DNA from: Micrococcales bacterium KH10
Lineage (GTDB): Bacteria; Actinomycetota; Actinomycetes; Actinomycetales; Cellulomonadaceae
NCBI GenBank assembly: GCA_900188465.1
Contig: FZPE01000001.1
Span: 1,116,001-1,180,000 of the forward strand
Length of the DNA stretch: 64,000 bases
Direction: 5' to 3'
The notes under the pieces are model-generated. The model saw only the letters and a list, made by a program, of their open reading frames with translations. It did no database searches and was not told the DNA's origin. This document shows, one piece after another, positions 35,087 to 42,877 of this stretch. The stretch's first letter is position 1. Each line of letters opens with the position of its first letter. The position numbers and the translations under genes were made by a program.

Positions 35087-36565
35087 CTGACCACTTTTGC
35101 CGGCGACGGCGGTGGCGGCTTGCCGAAACCGCCGATCCTCGGCGACAGAACGTTCGGCCAGATCAACCGCGACCGACTCGTCCAGATGATCTAGAGCCTT
35201 GCTCACCGGCCCGGACACCAAACCGAATTCGACCGATGCCAGCGAACGTTTCCGGTCGAGCGGCCCCTGCACCACCGATGCCGACTGGCAGTGCGCCAGT
35301 TCGATCACGCTAACTGCTCGCTGCAGCCGGCCATGACGCAGCCACACCTGGTCATCATCGGCCCAGTGGCCCTGCCGCACCCATCCCAGCGGATCCCATA
35401 ACCGCGCTCGCTGCGGCACGGCCTGGAACGCATCACCGGCCTGATGACGGTCGCCCGCCATCCCCTGCACCAGCAACGCAATGGTTTGCTCGTCCGTCCA
35501 CCGCGCACCGAAATGCGCGAGGAAGTTCAACACCTCATCGGAGGTCGCGACCGGGACGAGCATGGTCTCGTCCCCCTCCTCGCCGTACCCGGCGATCGTT
35601 GCTCTGATCTGCCACCACTGACATAAGCGATGCAGCACAGTCTGGCGCACTTCAATGGCGTGAATGCGCTCCGTGGGCACGCTTTGCATCGTGTGGTCGA
35701 ACAGCCCGCGCCCAATGCGCAGTCCTTGGTCGGACTTAGTGACGACGAAGCCGAAGTTCCGGGTGAAGCGTTTGACCGCGCCGCCACCAAACCCCCACAG
35801 CAGCGCGGCGACACCGGCCAATGTCGCAAACGAGCCCGTGATGACCACCGCTATGACACCGCCGATCACCACTCCAACTGACGTCACGAATTCACCGGAC
35901 AACAGCGCGGCGGCGAACAGCCGTGAATTCGGGATCGTCAGCACGTGCTGCGCCGCGACCGCGGACGGCTCATATAGGGCATCTTCGACAGGTATGGACG
36001 AGTGCTCGGCAGCGATCCCCGCCTCGGGCGTGGTCACCGCCCCTGGGCGTCGATCATGCAGCCTGGCCACCGTCAACAGTTCATCACGCAACACATTCGC
36101 ATCCGCCAGGCGCAAGAAGCCCAGTTCCAGGTACGAGTCCTTGCCACCGGCGACCTCAATGCGCAGTTGGCTCAGCCCGATCAGCCGCGCGGCGAGCGGC
36201 CGACGAACGTCAATGGTCTCGATCTTGTCGAGGGGCGCGGTGCGTTCGGTGCGCCACACCACACCCTGTTTGAAGTGAATCCGCTCGTCATCGACCGCAT
36301 AGCCGGTGCAGCGCCACGAAATATAGAACCCCGTCAAGATAGCGGCGATCACCCCGACCAACACCGCCCATGCAGTCCACGAGACCGCTAAAGCCAAGAT
36401 CTCGCGGTAGCCACCGGAGACGAGTTCGTCGACCTCCCGCAACGTGAAAAGCGCGAGCGCCACCAATGCCACCCACATCCGCACCAGTGGGGTTGCAGGA
36501 TGAACACGGTGCCATTGCAAGGGTGAGGCGGCCTCGTCCGATATGGAAGGCTCCAGACCTGTCAC
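35078..36565 (-). CDS. PH-domain (bPH_2/DUF304) membrane protein, YdbT-like
   Basis: 495 residues with two hydrophobic pairs near the N-terminus (VALVALALFTLREV, AVLVGVIAAILTGFYISW) and another around residues 215-260. Each pair is followed by a bacterial PH domain: YAVDDERIHFKQGVVWRTERTAPLDKIETIDV, then the FVVTKSDQGLRIGRGLFDHTMQSVPTERIHAIEV repeat. It overlaps the next smaller PH gene by four bases; large plus small PH-domain pairs are common in Gram-positives, where they are membrane proteins of unclear role. Mycobacteria have a counterpart before DUF3180. Confidence 0.85.
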   Translation of the reverse strand: MTGLEPSISDEAASPLQWHRVHPATPLVRMWVALVALALFTLREVDELVSGGYREILALAVSWTAWAVLVGVIAAILTGFYISWRCTGYAVDDERIHFKQGVVWRTERTAPLDKIETIDVRRPLAARLIGLSQLRIEVAGGKDSYLELGFLRLADANVLRDELLTVARLHDRRPGAVTTPEAGIAAEHSSIPVEDALYEPSAVAAQHVLTIPNSRLFAAALLSGEFVTSVGVVIGGVIAVVITGSFATLAGVAALLWGFGGGAVKRFTRNFGFVVTKSDQGLRIGRGLFDHTMQSVPTERIHAIEVRQTVLHRLCQWWQIRATIAGYGEEGDETMLVPVATSDEVLNFLAHFGARWTDEQTIALLVQGMAGDRHQAGDAFQAVPQRARLWDPLGWVRQGHWADDDQVWLRHGRLQRAVSVIELAHCQSASVVQGPLDRKRSLASVEFGLVSGPVSKALDHLDESVAVDLAERSVAEDRRFRQAATAVAGKSGQVL

Positions 36566-37065
36566 AGTCGCCTCATCCGTTTTTCACCCAATCGAACGAG
36601 TTCTTCACGCACCGATTGCGCTTCAGTGGCGACCAAGCCGGGCAAAGTCGCATTCGTGCTCGCCGATGCCGTCTGGAATTGCAGCGAGGCCAACCCGAAT
36701 CGTCGCTCCAACGGACCTACGGAAACGTCAACCGTCTGCATGCGTCCGTAAGGAATGACCACCAGTCGGCGCGCCAGGACTCCCTTACGGATCACCAGGT
36801 CATCGTCACGACGGGCATACCTGATCGCTCGGACTTGCCGGCCGATCAAAACGCAGGCTAGCAGCCACAGCACCAGCAACGCCGCGGCAACCAGCCCTGG
36901 CCACCACATCTGGGTGACGGCCAAGACGATAACGAGGACAACGATCGCAGGGACCAACACGATGCTTAGCGAAAGGCGTCGCAATGTGACCAGTCGCGGC
37001 GACACCGCCTGCCACTGCGCGCCGACGACGTCCAGCGCATCATGCCGATTGGCCACTTGGCTCAT
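36562..37065 (-). CDS. Small PH-domain (bPH_2) membrane protein
   Basis: From ATG 37065, with GGGGGAA upstream, the protein is 167 residues; the frame is open to 37140. Two adjacent hydrophobic helices (LSIVLVPAIVVLVIVLAV and LVAAALLVLWLLACVLIG) are followed by a single bPH_2 domain (ARRDDDLVIRKGVLARRLVVIPYGRMQTVDVSVGPLERRFGLASLQF). It overlaps both neighbours, so it is coupled to the DUF3180 gene and to the larger PH gene. Probably forms a complex with the latter. Confidence 0.82.
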   Translation of the reverse strand: MSQVANRHDALDVVGAQWQAVSPRLVTLRRLSLSIVLVPAIVVLVIVLAVTQMWWPGLVAAALLVLWLLACVLIGRQVRAIRYARRDDDLVIRKGVLARRLVVIPYGRMQTVDVSVGPLERRFGLASLQFQTASASTNATLPGLVATEAQSVREELVRLGEKRMRRL

Positions 37066-37528
37066 CTGATTCCCCCACTGAGTCGCCGCCATCGGATGGC
37101 GGGATTCTGCCAAAACGTTCTGTGACGTATCCGGCCACAATGAGGACGAGCGCGCCCACGGCGGCCAGTCCGGCGCTCAGTGCGCGGGCTCGCTGCGGCT
37201 CGAACTGCAGCTGCGTCGCAGCCAGGATCGCTTGCGCGGCATACCAACCGAACAGCACCACTCCGGCATGGCTCGTCGCCTTGCCCAAGACCACGAATCG
37301 CATCGCCCGCAATCCGCTGAGTTCCGGCTTATCGCCGCGCAAGTAGGCTCGCACAGTCCATCCAGCAGCGAAGACCACCCCGGCAAGGAAGAGTTCAACC
37401 ACGGCAACCAAATACGGCACCGGGGCAAGATGGACGCCCCGAGTGGCCAGTAAGTGCAACATTGCGTAGGCAACCGCAACCGCAACGACCGACAGCAGAG
37501 CCAGGTTAAGCGGCTTAGTCGGCGTCAT
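37040..37528 (-). CDS. DUF3180 membrane protein
   Basis: 162 residues, four hydrophobic helices (N-terminal LALLSVVAVAVAYAMLHLL, then VELFLAGVVFAAGWTV, AGVVLFGWYAAQAILA and GLAAVGALVLIVAGYV), and an acidic tail. It overlaps the folB-folK fusion by four bases. This actinobacterial family is found beside folK across mycobacteria; its function is not known. Confidence 0.85.
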   Translation of the reverse strand: MTPTKPLNLALLSVVAVAVAYAMLHLLATRGVHLAPVPYLVAVVELFLAGVVFAAGWTVRAYLRGDKPELSGLRAMRFVVLGKATSHAGVVLFGWYAAQAILAATQLQFEPQRARALSAGLAAVGALVLIVAGYVTERFGRIPPSDGGDSVGESDEPSGQSA

Positions 37529-38667
37529 TGCGGCACCTGCGGATTCCCATCGCCGTAGTTCACAACACCTATCGCACCGGAAACCGCCGGTTGGGCATCA
37601 CCGACACCCGCGAAGTCCGGTGATGGCAGGGTTTCCGTAGCGAACCAATCCAGAGCCAACGACTTGATCCCGGCGGCGTCGGGCGCTGTCTTCGCCAGCA
37701 TTTCCACCGGACCCCCGCCCAGCCCGGGCAAGACCGCCGTGTGGTCGATATGCGCCCACGGCAGCAGCACAAAAGCTCGCTGATGTGCCCGCGAATGAGG
37801 CAGTTCCAGATCTTCCGCCATCGTGATCAGGTCACCGAAGACGATGATGTCGATGTCGAGGGTGCGCGGACCCCAGTGCACCTCGCGGGTGCGTCCGTAG
37901 GCAACCTCGATCCCCTGTGTGATGTTCAACAGAGCGCGCGGTGACAGTGTGGTCGATGCCGTGATGACGGTGTTGTAGTAATCCGGTTGGCCTTCCGGTC
38001 CGCCTACGGCGGCGGTACGTGCGAGTGGTCCCACTCCAGTGACTGCGAACTCGTCCACGGTGGAAAGCTCCCTGATGGCCTGGCGCAACGTACCGATCGC
38101 ATCCCCCAGGTTGCCGCCCAGCGCCAGCACCACATGGGTTGGGATCGTGGGAGCCGTATCGAGCGGGTCGTGCTGCGCGACAGGATCGGGAACGAGTTGC
38201 GGTAAGGCTTCCGGCTCGGGGCTTGGCAGCGGCACCGGAGGCATGTCCGCTGGCACCGCCGATTGCGCGGCGGGCTGCTCGCGCGGAATCATCACCTGCG
38301 GGCCGCCCTGGACACGAGTGATCCGCACTTTCACATCGCCAAATGGCACGGTGATGGGAGCTGCCGGTTTATGCACCGTGATGGTGACTTCTTCGACCTT
38401 TGGATTGAGCAACACCTGCTGTGAGAGGTATTCAGCCAAGGTCTCGATCAGGTCGAAGCGTTCGCGTCCCACCGCTGCGACGATCTCTTCCGCTACGGCG
38501 TTGTAGTTCACGGTGGCCATCAGGTCATCGCTGCGCGCTGCTGCACGGGTATCGAGCCGCAACGCCACGTCGATGATGAACTCCTGGCCATCACGCTGCT
38601 CATCAGCGAGAACACCGTGATATCCGAAAGCGCGGATACCCGATACCTCGATCAGATCACTACTCAT
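37525..38667 (-). CDS. Bifunctional dihydroneopterin aldolase / HPPK (FolB-FolK fusion)
   Basis: 380-residue fusion of two consecutive folate enzymes. Residues 1-~120 are FolB (IEVSGIRAFGYHGVLADEQRDGQEFIIDV; Tyr, Glu and Lys active-site pattern, VNYNAVAEEIV), cleaving dihydroneopterin. A Pro/Ala/Glu-rich linker (~125-175) leads to FolK (VVLALGGNLGDAIGTLRQAI, YYNTVI, GPRTLDIDIIVFGD, LPHSRAHQRAFVLLPWAHI), which pyrophosphorylates hydroxymethyl-dihydropterin. In most relatives folB and folK are adjacent genes. A further ~45-residue C-terminal tail follows FolK. Overlaps folP and DUF3180 by four bases each. Confidence 0.94.
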   Translation of the reverse strand: MSSDLIEVSGIRAFGYHGVLADEQRDGQEFIIDVALRLDTRAAARSDDLMATVNYNAVAEEIVAAVGRERFDLIETLAEYLSQQVLLNPKVEEVTITVHKPAAPITVPFGDVKVRITRVQGGPQVMIPREQPAAQSAVPADMPPVPLPSPEPEALPQLVPDPVAQHDPLDTAPTIPTHVVLALGGNLGDAIGTLRQAIRELSTVDEFAVTGVGPLARTAAVGGPEGQPDYYNTVITASTTLSPRALLNITQGIEVAYGRTREVHWGPRTLDIDIIVFGDLITMAEDLELPHSRAHQRAFVLLPWAHIDHTAVLPGLGGGPVEMLAKTAPDAAGIKSLALDWFATETLPSPDFAGVGDAQPAVSGAIGVVNYGDGNPQVPQ

Positions 38668-39509
38668 CGGTCACTCCTTGCGGCTTGAAATGCCTCAACA
38701 ACCCGGATTGCGTCAACGGAACCACGCACGTCATGAACTCGTACAGCCCACACCCCGCGCTGTGCGCACAACGTCGTCACTGCCGCAGTAGCGACATCAC
38801 GATCCAATGGTGCGACATCGCTGCCCGGATCGATCACGGCTGCTAAGAATCTCTTCCGAGATGCCCCAATCAGAACCGGAAACCCGATGTTTTGCAACTG
38901 GTCGAGATGCGCCAGCAGTGGCCAGTTGTTCTCCGATGCTTTCGCAAACCCCAATCCGGGATCCAGCACCAGGTTATCGGGGTTTCCGCCCGCGCTCATG
39001 AACACTTCGACCTGGCGGGCTAATTCATCGCATACCTCGCGGACCACGTCACGGTAAAGATCGCGCTGGTCCATCACGTCGGAATGTGCCCGCCAGTGCG
39101 AGATCACATACGGCACATTCATGGTTGCGACAGCCGGGATCATTTCCGGGTCGGCTAATCCACCCGAAACATCGTTGACGAGCACCGCACCGGCAGCCAC
39201 GGCGGCTTGCGCCACGCTGGCACGCATGGTGTCGACGCTGACCGGTACGCCAGCCGCTGCGAGCGCCTCAATCACCGGGATCACACGAGCTTGTTCCTCA
39301 GCCTCGGTAACGCGAGCCGCACCCGGGCGAGTCGATTCCCCGCCGACATCGACGATGTCAGCACCGTCGCGGTGCAGTTGCCGACCATGCGCAATCGCTC
39401 GCTGCGGGGTGTCCCACTGTCCACCGTCCGAAAAAGAGTCTGGAGTGACGTTGACAACGCCCATCACCAGGGTGCGCGATGTACCGGGCGGGCTCAGTGC
39501 GCTCAGCAT
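38664..39509 (-). CDS. folP: Dihydropteroate synthase
   Basis: Condenses hydroxymethyl-dihydropterin diphosphate with p-aminobenzoate; the sulfonamide target. The TIM-barrel core has VMGVVNVTPDSFSDGG, DIVDVGGESTRPGA, VLVNDVSGG and ASRKRFLA. ATG 39509 gives 281 residues with about 14 before the core, close to family length. The frame opens at TTG 39563 and has a GTG at 39536; none has a clear ribosome-binding site, so the start is uncertain. First gene of the folP-folBK-DUF3180-PH operon. Confidence 0.94.
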   Translation of the reverse strand: MLSALSPPGTSRTLVMGVVNVTPDSFSDGGQWDTPQRAIAHGRQLHRDGADIVDVGGESTRPGAARVTEAEEQARVIPVIEALAAAGVPVSVDTMRASVAQAAVAAGAVLVNDVSGGLADPEMIPAVATMNVPYVISHWRAHSDVMDQRDLYRDVVREVCDELARQVEVFMSAGGNPDNLVLDPGLGFAKASENNWPLLAHLDQLQNIGFPVLIGASRKRFLAAVIDPGSDVAPLDRDVATAAVTTLCAQRGVWAVRVHDVRGSVDAIRVVEAFQAARSDR

Positions 39510-39743
39510 CGTCGATGGGCCTGAAGGGGATGACACATCACTACTGTAGGCCAGCGAAGCCAAAGGTTACGAGCGCGCACGAGGGCATCCTGAGTCAGCC
39601 GGCGAACGAGGTGCTACATTGCCGCGATCAACGCTCGATACCGAGACGCTAATCGGGATGAAAGTCTCACATTGGACGGACTTGCGCCGTCTACCGTCTA
39701 AGTATTGGCTTCGATAGCCGCAGGGACTTGTAAGGAGACGGCC

Positions 39744-39962
39744 ATGGGGAATTATGACGGATTGACACCGAATGAGCAGTCATGGGCTGTTGCCGACGAA
39801 GCACGTGGCTACATCGCGAATGTGGAGATGGATCCGCTCGACATCGACGCGCTAGAGATCCGGGTGCGCCGCGCCAACCACCTTGTCGAACCGGCCGTGG
39901 TGCTCGAACTGATCAGCCTGTTGCGCGAGGCACGCGCGAAGAGTTCGGTCTCAGTCGACTAA
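39744..39962 (+). CDS. Small acidic protein of unknown function (72 aa)
   Basis: ATG 39744 is preceded by AAGGAGACGGCC, a good site, and the frame ends at 39962 before a strong hairpin. The product is soluble and mostly helical (YDGLTPNEQSWAVADEARG, then EIRVRRANHLVEPAVVLELISLLREARA), with no Cys and no membrane helix. It is the only plus-strand gene among the folate genes and has its own terminator, so it is very likely a real, separately expressed gene. No family recognised. Confidence 0.7.
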   Translation: MGNYDGLTPNEQSWAVADEARGYIANVEMDPLDIDALEIRVRRANHLVEPAVVLELISLLREARAKSSVSVD

Positions 39963-39980
39963 ATCTCACCGCACTGACTG

Positions 39981-40031
39981 AAACGTCCGCGCTCGCCCGT
40001 TTTCTGTGAAACAGGGCGAGCGCGGACGTTT
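39981..40031. terminator. Bidirectional terminator between the 72-aa gene and the membrane protein gene
   Basis: Perfect 18-bp inverted repeat (39981-39998 / 40014-40031, arm AAACGTCCGCGCTCGCCC); the loop holds a further GTTT/AAAC pairing. Lies between convergent genes. Confidence 0.9.
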
Positions 40032-40039
40032 AGTTTCGC

Positions 40040-41533
40040 TCAGTTTGTTGCGGTGTCAATGTGCGCATCGGCGATAGCCAGCACCTGCCAAGCAGCGCCG
40101 CTCCCATCGCTGAGCTCGTAGGTCGGGAGCAACAGTCGTACCCCGGTTGGATCGTAGTAAGTCGCCAGACCGAGCGTCGCCCGTGAAAGCGTCACATCGA
40201 CGATCGGCATAGTCAGCTTCGTTCCAGGTTCTGGCGTCACCGGAACCTGGTTCCACTGCGATTCCAGGGTGCGGTAGTAGTCATCCGAGTTCCACTGTTC
40301 CTCCAGCCATGTCGGATACTTCGACGGCCAGCGGCCCACGGAGAACCCGGGGTCGTTGAGTCGCTCTAGCGCCTTGGCGGGGGAGATGACCTCGTATTCG
40401 CCCAAGGAAACGGCCGATGCCAGGTCGCCGTTGAGGTCGCTGAGCTTATCGCCTACGAAAGATCCTGACCAGGACATCTCAGTGACGGCCCCGCCGACGT
40501 TCAGACTCAACGAGATCCAGCGATAGTTGGAATCACCGTAGTCTTCATTTTCAACGTTGAAGACCGCTCCTGTCGTGTCAATGCCGAGATCAGTCAGGTA
40601 ACCCAGGACGATTTTCTGCATCTTCTTGGTGCCGATCGGCTTAGCCTGAGACGTACCCTCGTCATACGCCGCCATGTCGTAGTACGACAGGTTCCCGCTC
40701 TTCGACACATTCACTTGCGCGCCGTTCTCGCCATCGCCAACGCTCCAGCCCCAGTCATCGGCTTTGACTTTGCCTTCAACACCGAAGACGTCGGCTGCAC
40801 GCTGCGCAGTCTTCTTCGTGGCTACCTGGGCTACGTCGAAACCCCATCCTTCAGCGCGACCGCCCACAGTGGACAATCCACCATCGGTGAACCTAAAGCG
40901 TGAGTTGTTCCAGGCTTCGGTACGCAGATCCGCTCCAGATTGGGCCCCATCGCCGCCTCCACTCGCCGCACTGTCAGAAGCAGCAAGTCGACTTGGGTCA
41001 GCAGGCCCGGATGCCGCGGCACTGTCGGCCTGTTCCGTTGCAGCGCCGTCTCGGCCCGCACCCGCACCGGATTGCCCGTTAAAGAACGGCAGGATACCTT
41101 CGCTCGGCCCCTCAGCGATCCTGACATCAGCAGTCATGTCCGAATCTCCCGATCCCAGCGCACCGATGGCATAGCCGCCACCTCCCGCTGTTGCCACAGC
41201 AGCGGCCACAGCGGCCACAGCGATCCACCGGCGACGGCCTGATCGAACTCGTCGTATCTCCGTGTGATGTAGCGGTGTGACGATCGCGTCATCGCTGTCA
41301 GCGGTCAAATACTGTGACCGATCTTCTTGTTCGATTTGTTCAGCAACCTTGGCGCGCAGTGCGTCAATATCGATCTGGGCATTCTTCCCGGGATCGTTTT
41401 GCTGTATTGCCTGCCAAGCTTGGGCTTCAGCGGTGCTGCTCGTCGGTGCAGCGGCATTTTTGCCGTCATGGGCTGCGGGGGTGGTTGTCCCCTCCCCTGA
41501 CGGCTGGTCTTCGTTCGGTCGCTCGCGGTCCAT
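40040..41533 (-). CDS. Single-pass membrane protein downstream of an ECF sigma factor
   Basis: 497 residues from ATG 41533 with AGGAGG 6 bases upstream; the frame runs to 41683 without a better start. Residues 1-100 are hydrophilic and cytoplasmic, with an acidic helix (DIDALRAKVAEQIEQEDRSQ) and a basic stop (RRVRSGRRRW). One helix spans about 103-126 (WIAVAAVAAAVATAGGGGYAIGAL). The ~370-residue outer part has an Ala/Ser/Gly-rich linker and then a folded, Trp-rich domain. It follows the sigma gene in an operon, the usual place of an anti-sigma factor, but no known anti-sigma motif is seen. Confidence 0.72.
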   Translation of the reverse strand: MDRERPNEDQPSGEGTTTPAAHDGKNAAAPTSSTAEAQAWQAIQQNDPGKNAQIDIDALRAKVAEQIEQEDRSQYLTADSDDAIVTPLHHTEIRRVRSGRRRWIAVAAVAAAVATAGGGGYAIGALGSGDSDMTADVRIAEGPSEGILPFFNGQSGAGAGRDGAATEQADSAAASGPADPSRLAASDSAASGGGDGAQSGADLRTEAWNNSRFRFTDGGLSTVGGRAEGWGFDVAQVATKKTAQRAADVFGVEGKVKADDWGWSVGDGENGAQVNVSKSGNLSYYDMAAYDEGTSQAKPIGTKKMQKIVLGYLTDLGIDTTGAVFNVENEDYGDSNYRWISLSLNVGGAVTEMSWSGSFVGDKLSDLNGDLASAVSLGEYEVISPAKALERLNDPGFSVGRWPSKYPTWLEEQWNSDDYYRTLESQWNQVPVTPEPGTKLTMPIVDVTLSRATLGLATYYDPTGVRLLLPTYELSDGSGAAWQVLAIADAHIDTATN

Positions 41534-41618
41534 CGTGTCCTCCTGGTTGCCAAGTGCGCTAACCCCCTGCGGTATCGCACTTGCCCTAGATATGTCGTTA
41601 GTGGCTTGGTACTTGCAC

Positions 41619-42215
41619 TCAGCCCATTCGCTGCCATGCCTGAGCAAGCCGCCCGCGGGCCCGCGACAATGCCGCATCGGCACCGCCGACCGAAACCCCT
41701 AAATAGTCTGCCAATTCTTGCCGGTTCAGCCCGTCCCAGGCTGAAAGCTCGATGATGTCACGATCGCGACAGGACAAAGTCGCCAATGCTCGCAATGCCC
41801 GATCACGTTCGGCCACGGCCTCGGCAGGCTCTGTCCCGTTGCCGTCAGGACTGGTGATCGAACCGTGGCGGCGATCCACCAATGCTTCGATGTGTTCGGT
41901 CGCACTGGTGCGTTGTTTACGCCGAAAATTGGCCAGAACGAACCCGGCGACCCGGTAGAGCCACGCCAATTCCATCCCATCGGTGACGGTTTCCTTACGG
42001 CGCCATGCCGTGACGAAGACCTCGGCAGCGAGGTCTTCCGCGTCATCGGAGGTGATACGGCGCTGGAAATACAGTTGGATCGCTTTGGCATGCGTGGTGA
42101 AAACGTCGTTGAACCAACGTTCGTCACGCTGTAACGGTCGTATCGAAGACACGACCGGATCGGGCGGGGCGCCCGGCGCGGTAATGGGAGTAGCAGATTC
42201 CACGGTGATCCCCAT
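41619..42215 (-). CDS. ECF-type RNA polymerase sigma factor
   Basis: 198 residues. Region 2 is FNDVFTTHAKAIQLYFQRRITSDDAEDLAAEVFVTAWRR, and region 4 is LATLSCRDRDIIELSAWDGLNRQELADYLGVSVGGADAALSRARGRL. The -35-recognition helix is clear. An N-terminal Pro-rich tail of ~30 residues precedes region 2. It is paired with a membrane protein gene, suggesting response to an envelope or extracytoplasmic signal, and both are inserted between folP and folE. Confidence 0.92.
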   Translation of the reverse strand: MGITVESATPITAPGAPPDPVVSSIRPLQRDERWFNDVFTTHAKAIQLYFQRRITSDDAEDLAAEVFVTAWRRKETVTDGMELAWLYRVAGFVLANFRRKQRTSATEHIEALVDRRHGSITSPDGNGTEPAEAVAERDRALRALATLSCRDRDIIELSAWDGLNRQELADYLGVSVGGADAALSRARGRLAQAWQRMG

Positions 42216-42313
42216 CTATGAGTGCGTGAGCCTTGTGGCTAACCGGTTATGTCGCAAACCATCCGCTACTTGCACCTTGTCGCAAAAATTCTCACCACGC
42301 ATCTGCCGATCTG

Positions 42314-42877
42314 TTACCGGCCGAGTATCAGCCCCATGAACTCTGCGCGCGTTGCGGGATCGCGCATCTGCCCGCGCACAGCCGATGTGACAGTCTTCGC
42401 CCCCGGCTTGCGCACCCCGCGCATGGACATGCACAAGTGCTCGCATTCGAGGACGACAGCGACGCCGCGGGGCTCCAGGCCCGTCACAAGAGCGTCGGCG
42501 ACCTGAGTAGTCAGACGTTCCTGCACCTGCGGTCGTTTGGCGTAGACATCGACGAGTCGTGCCAACTTGCTCAGCCCCGTCACCCGGCCGTTGGACGGAA
42601 TGTAGCCCACATGCGCCACGCCATGGAAGGGAACCAGGTGGTGTTCGCAGGTCGAGTACACCGAGATGTCCTTGACCACGATCATCTCGTCATGAGCGAT
42701 GTCGAAGACGGTCTCCAGGACCTCGTCGGGCGTCTGATTCAGTCCGCTGAACACCTCTGAGTAGGACCTGGCGACGCGCTGCGGCGTATCACGCAGTCCA
42801 TCCCGGTCGGGATCCTCTCCGACGGCAAACAGCAACTCGCGGATTGCCGCGGCCACTCGTTCCTGGTCGACACTCAT
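42314..42877 (-). CDS. folE: GTP cyclohydrolase I
   Basis: First enzyme of folate synthesis, GTP to dihydroneopterin triphosphate; 187 residues. Zinc ligands lie in [13 protein letters not shown] and in [17 protein letters not shown]; the GTP-binding [12 protein letters not shown] and the [10 protein letters not shown] segments are present. The start overlaps the ftsH stop by four bases. In mycobacteria folE and folP are adjacent; here they are separated by the sigma-factor segment. Confidence 0.97.
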   Translation of the reverse strand: MSVDQERVAAAIRELLFAVGEDPDRDGLRDTPQRVARSYSEVFSGLNQTPDEVLETVFDIAHDEMIVVKDISVYSTCEHHLVPFHGVAHVGYIPSNGRVTGLSKLARLVDVYAKRPQVQERLTTQVADALVTGLEPRGVAVVLECEHLCMSMRGVRKPGAKTVTSAVRGQMRDPATRAEFMGLILGR

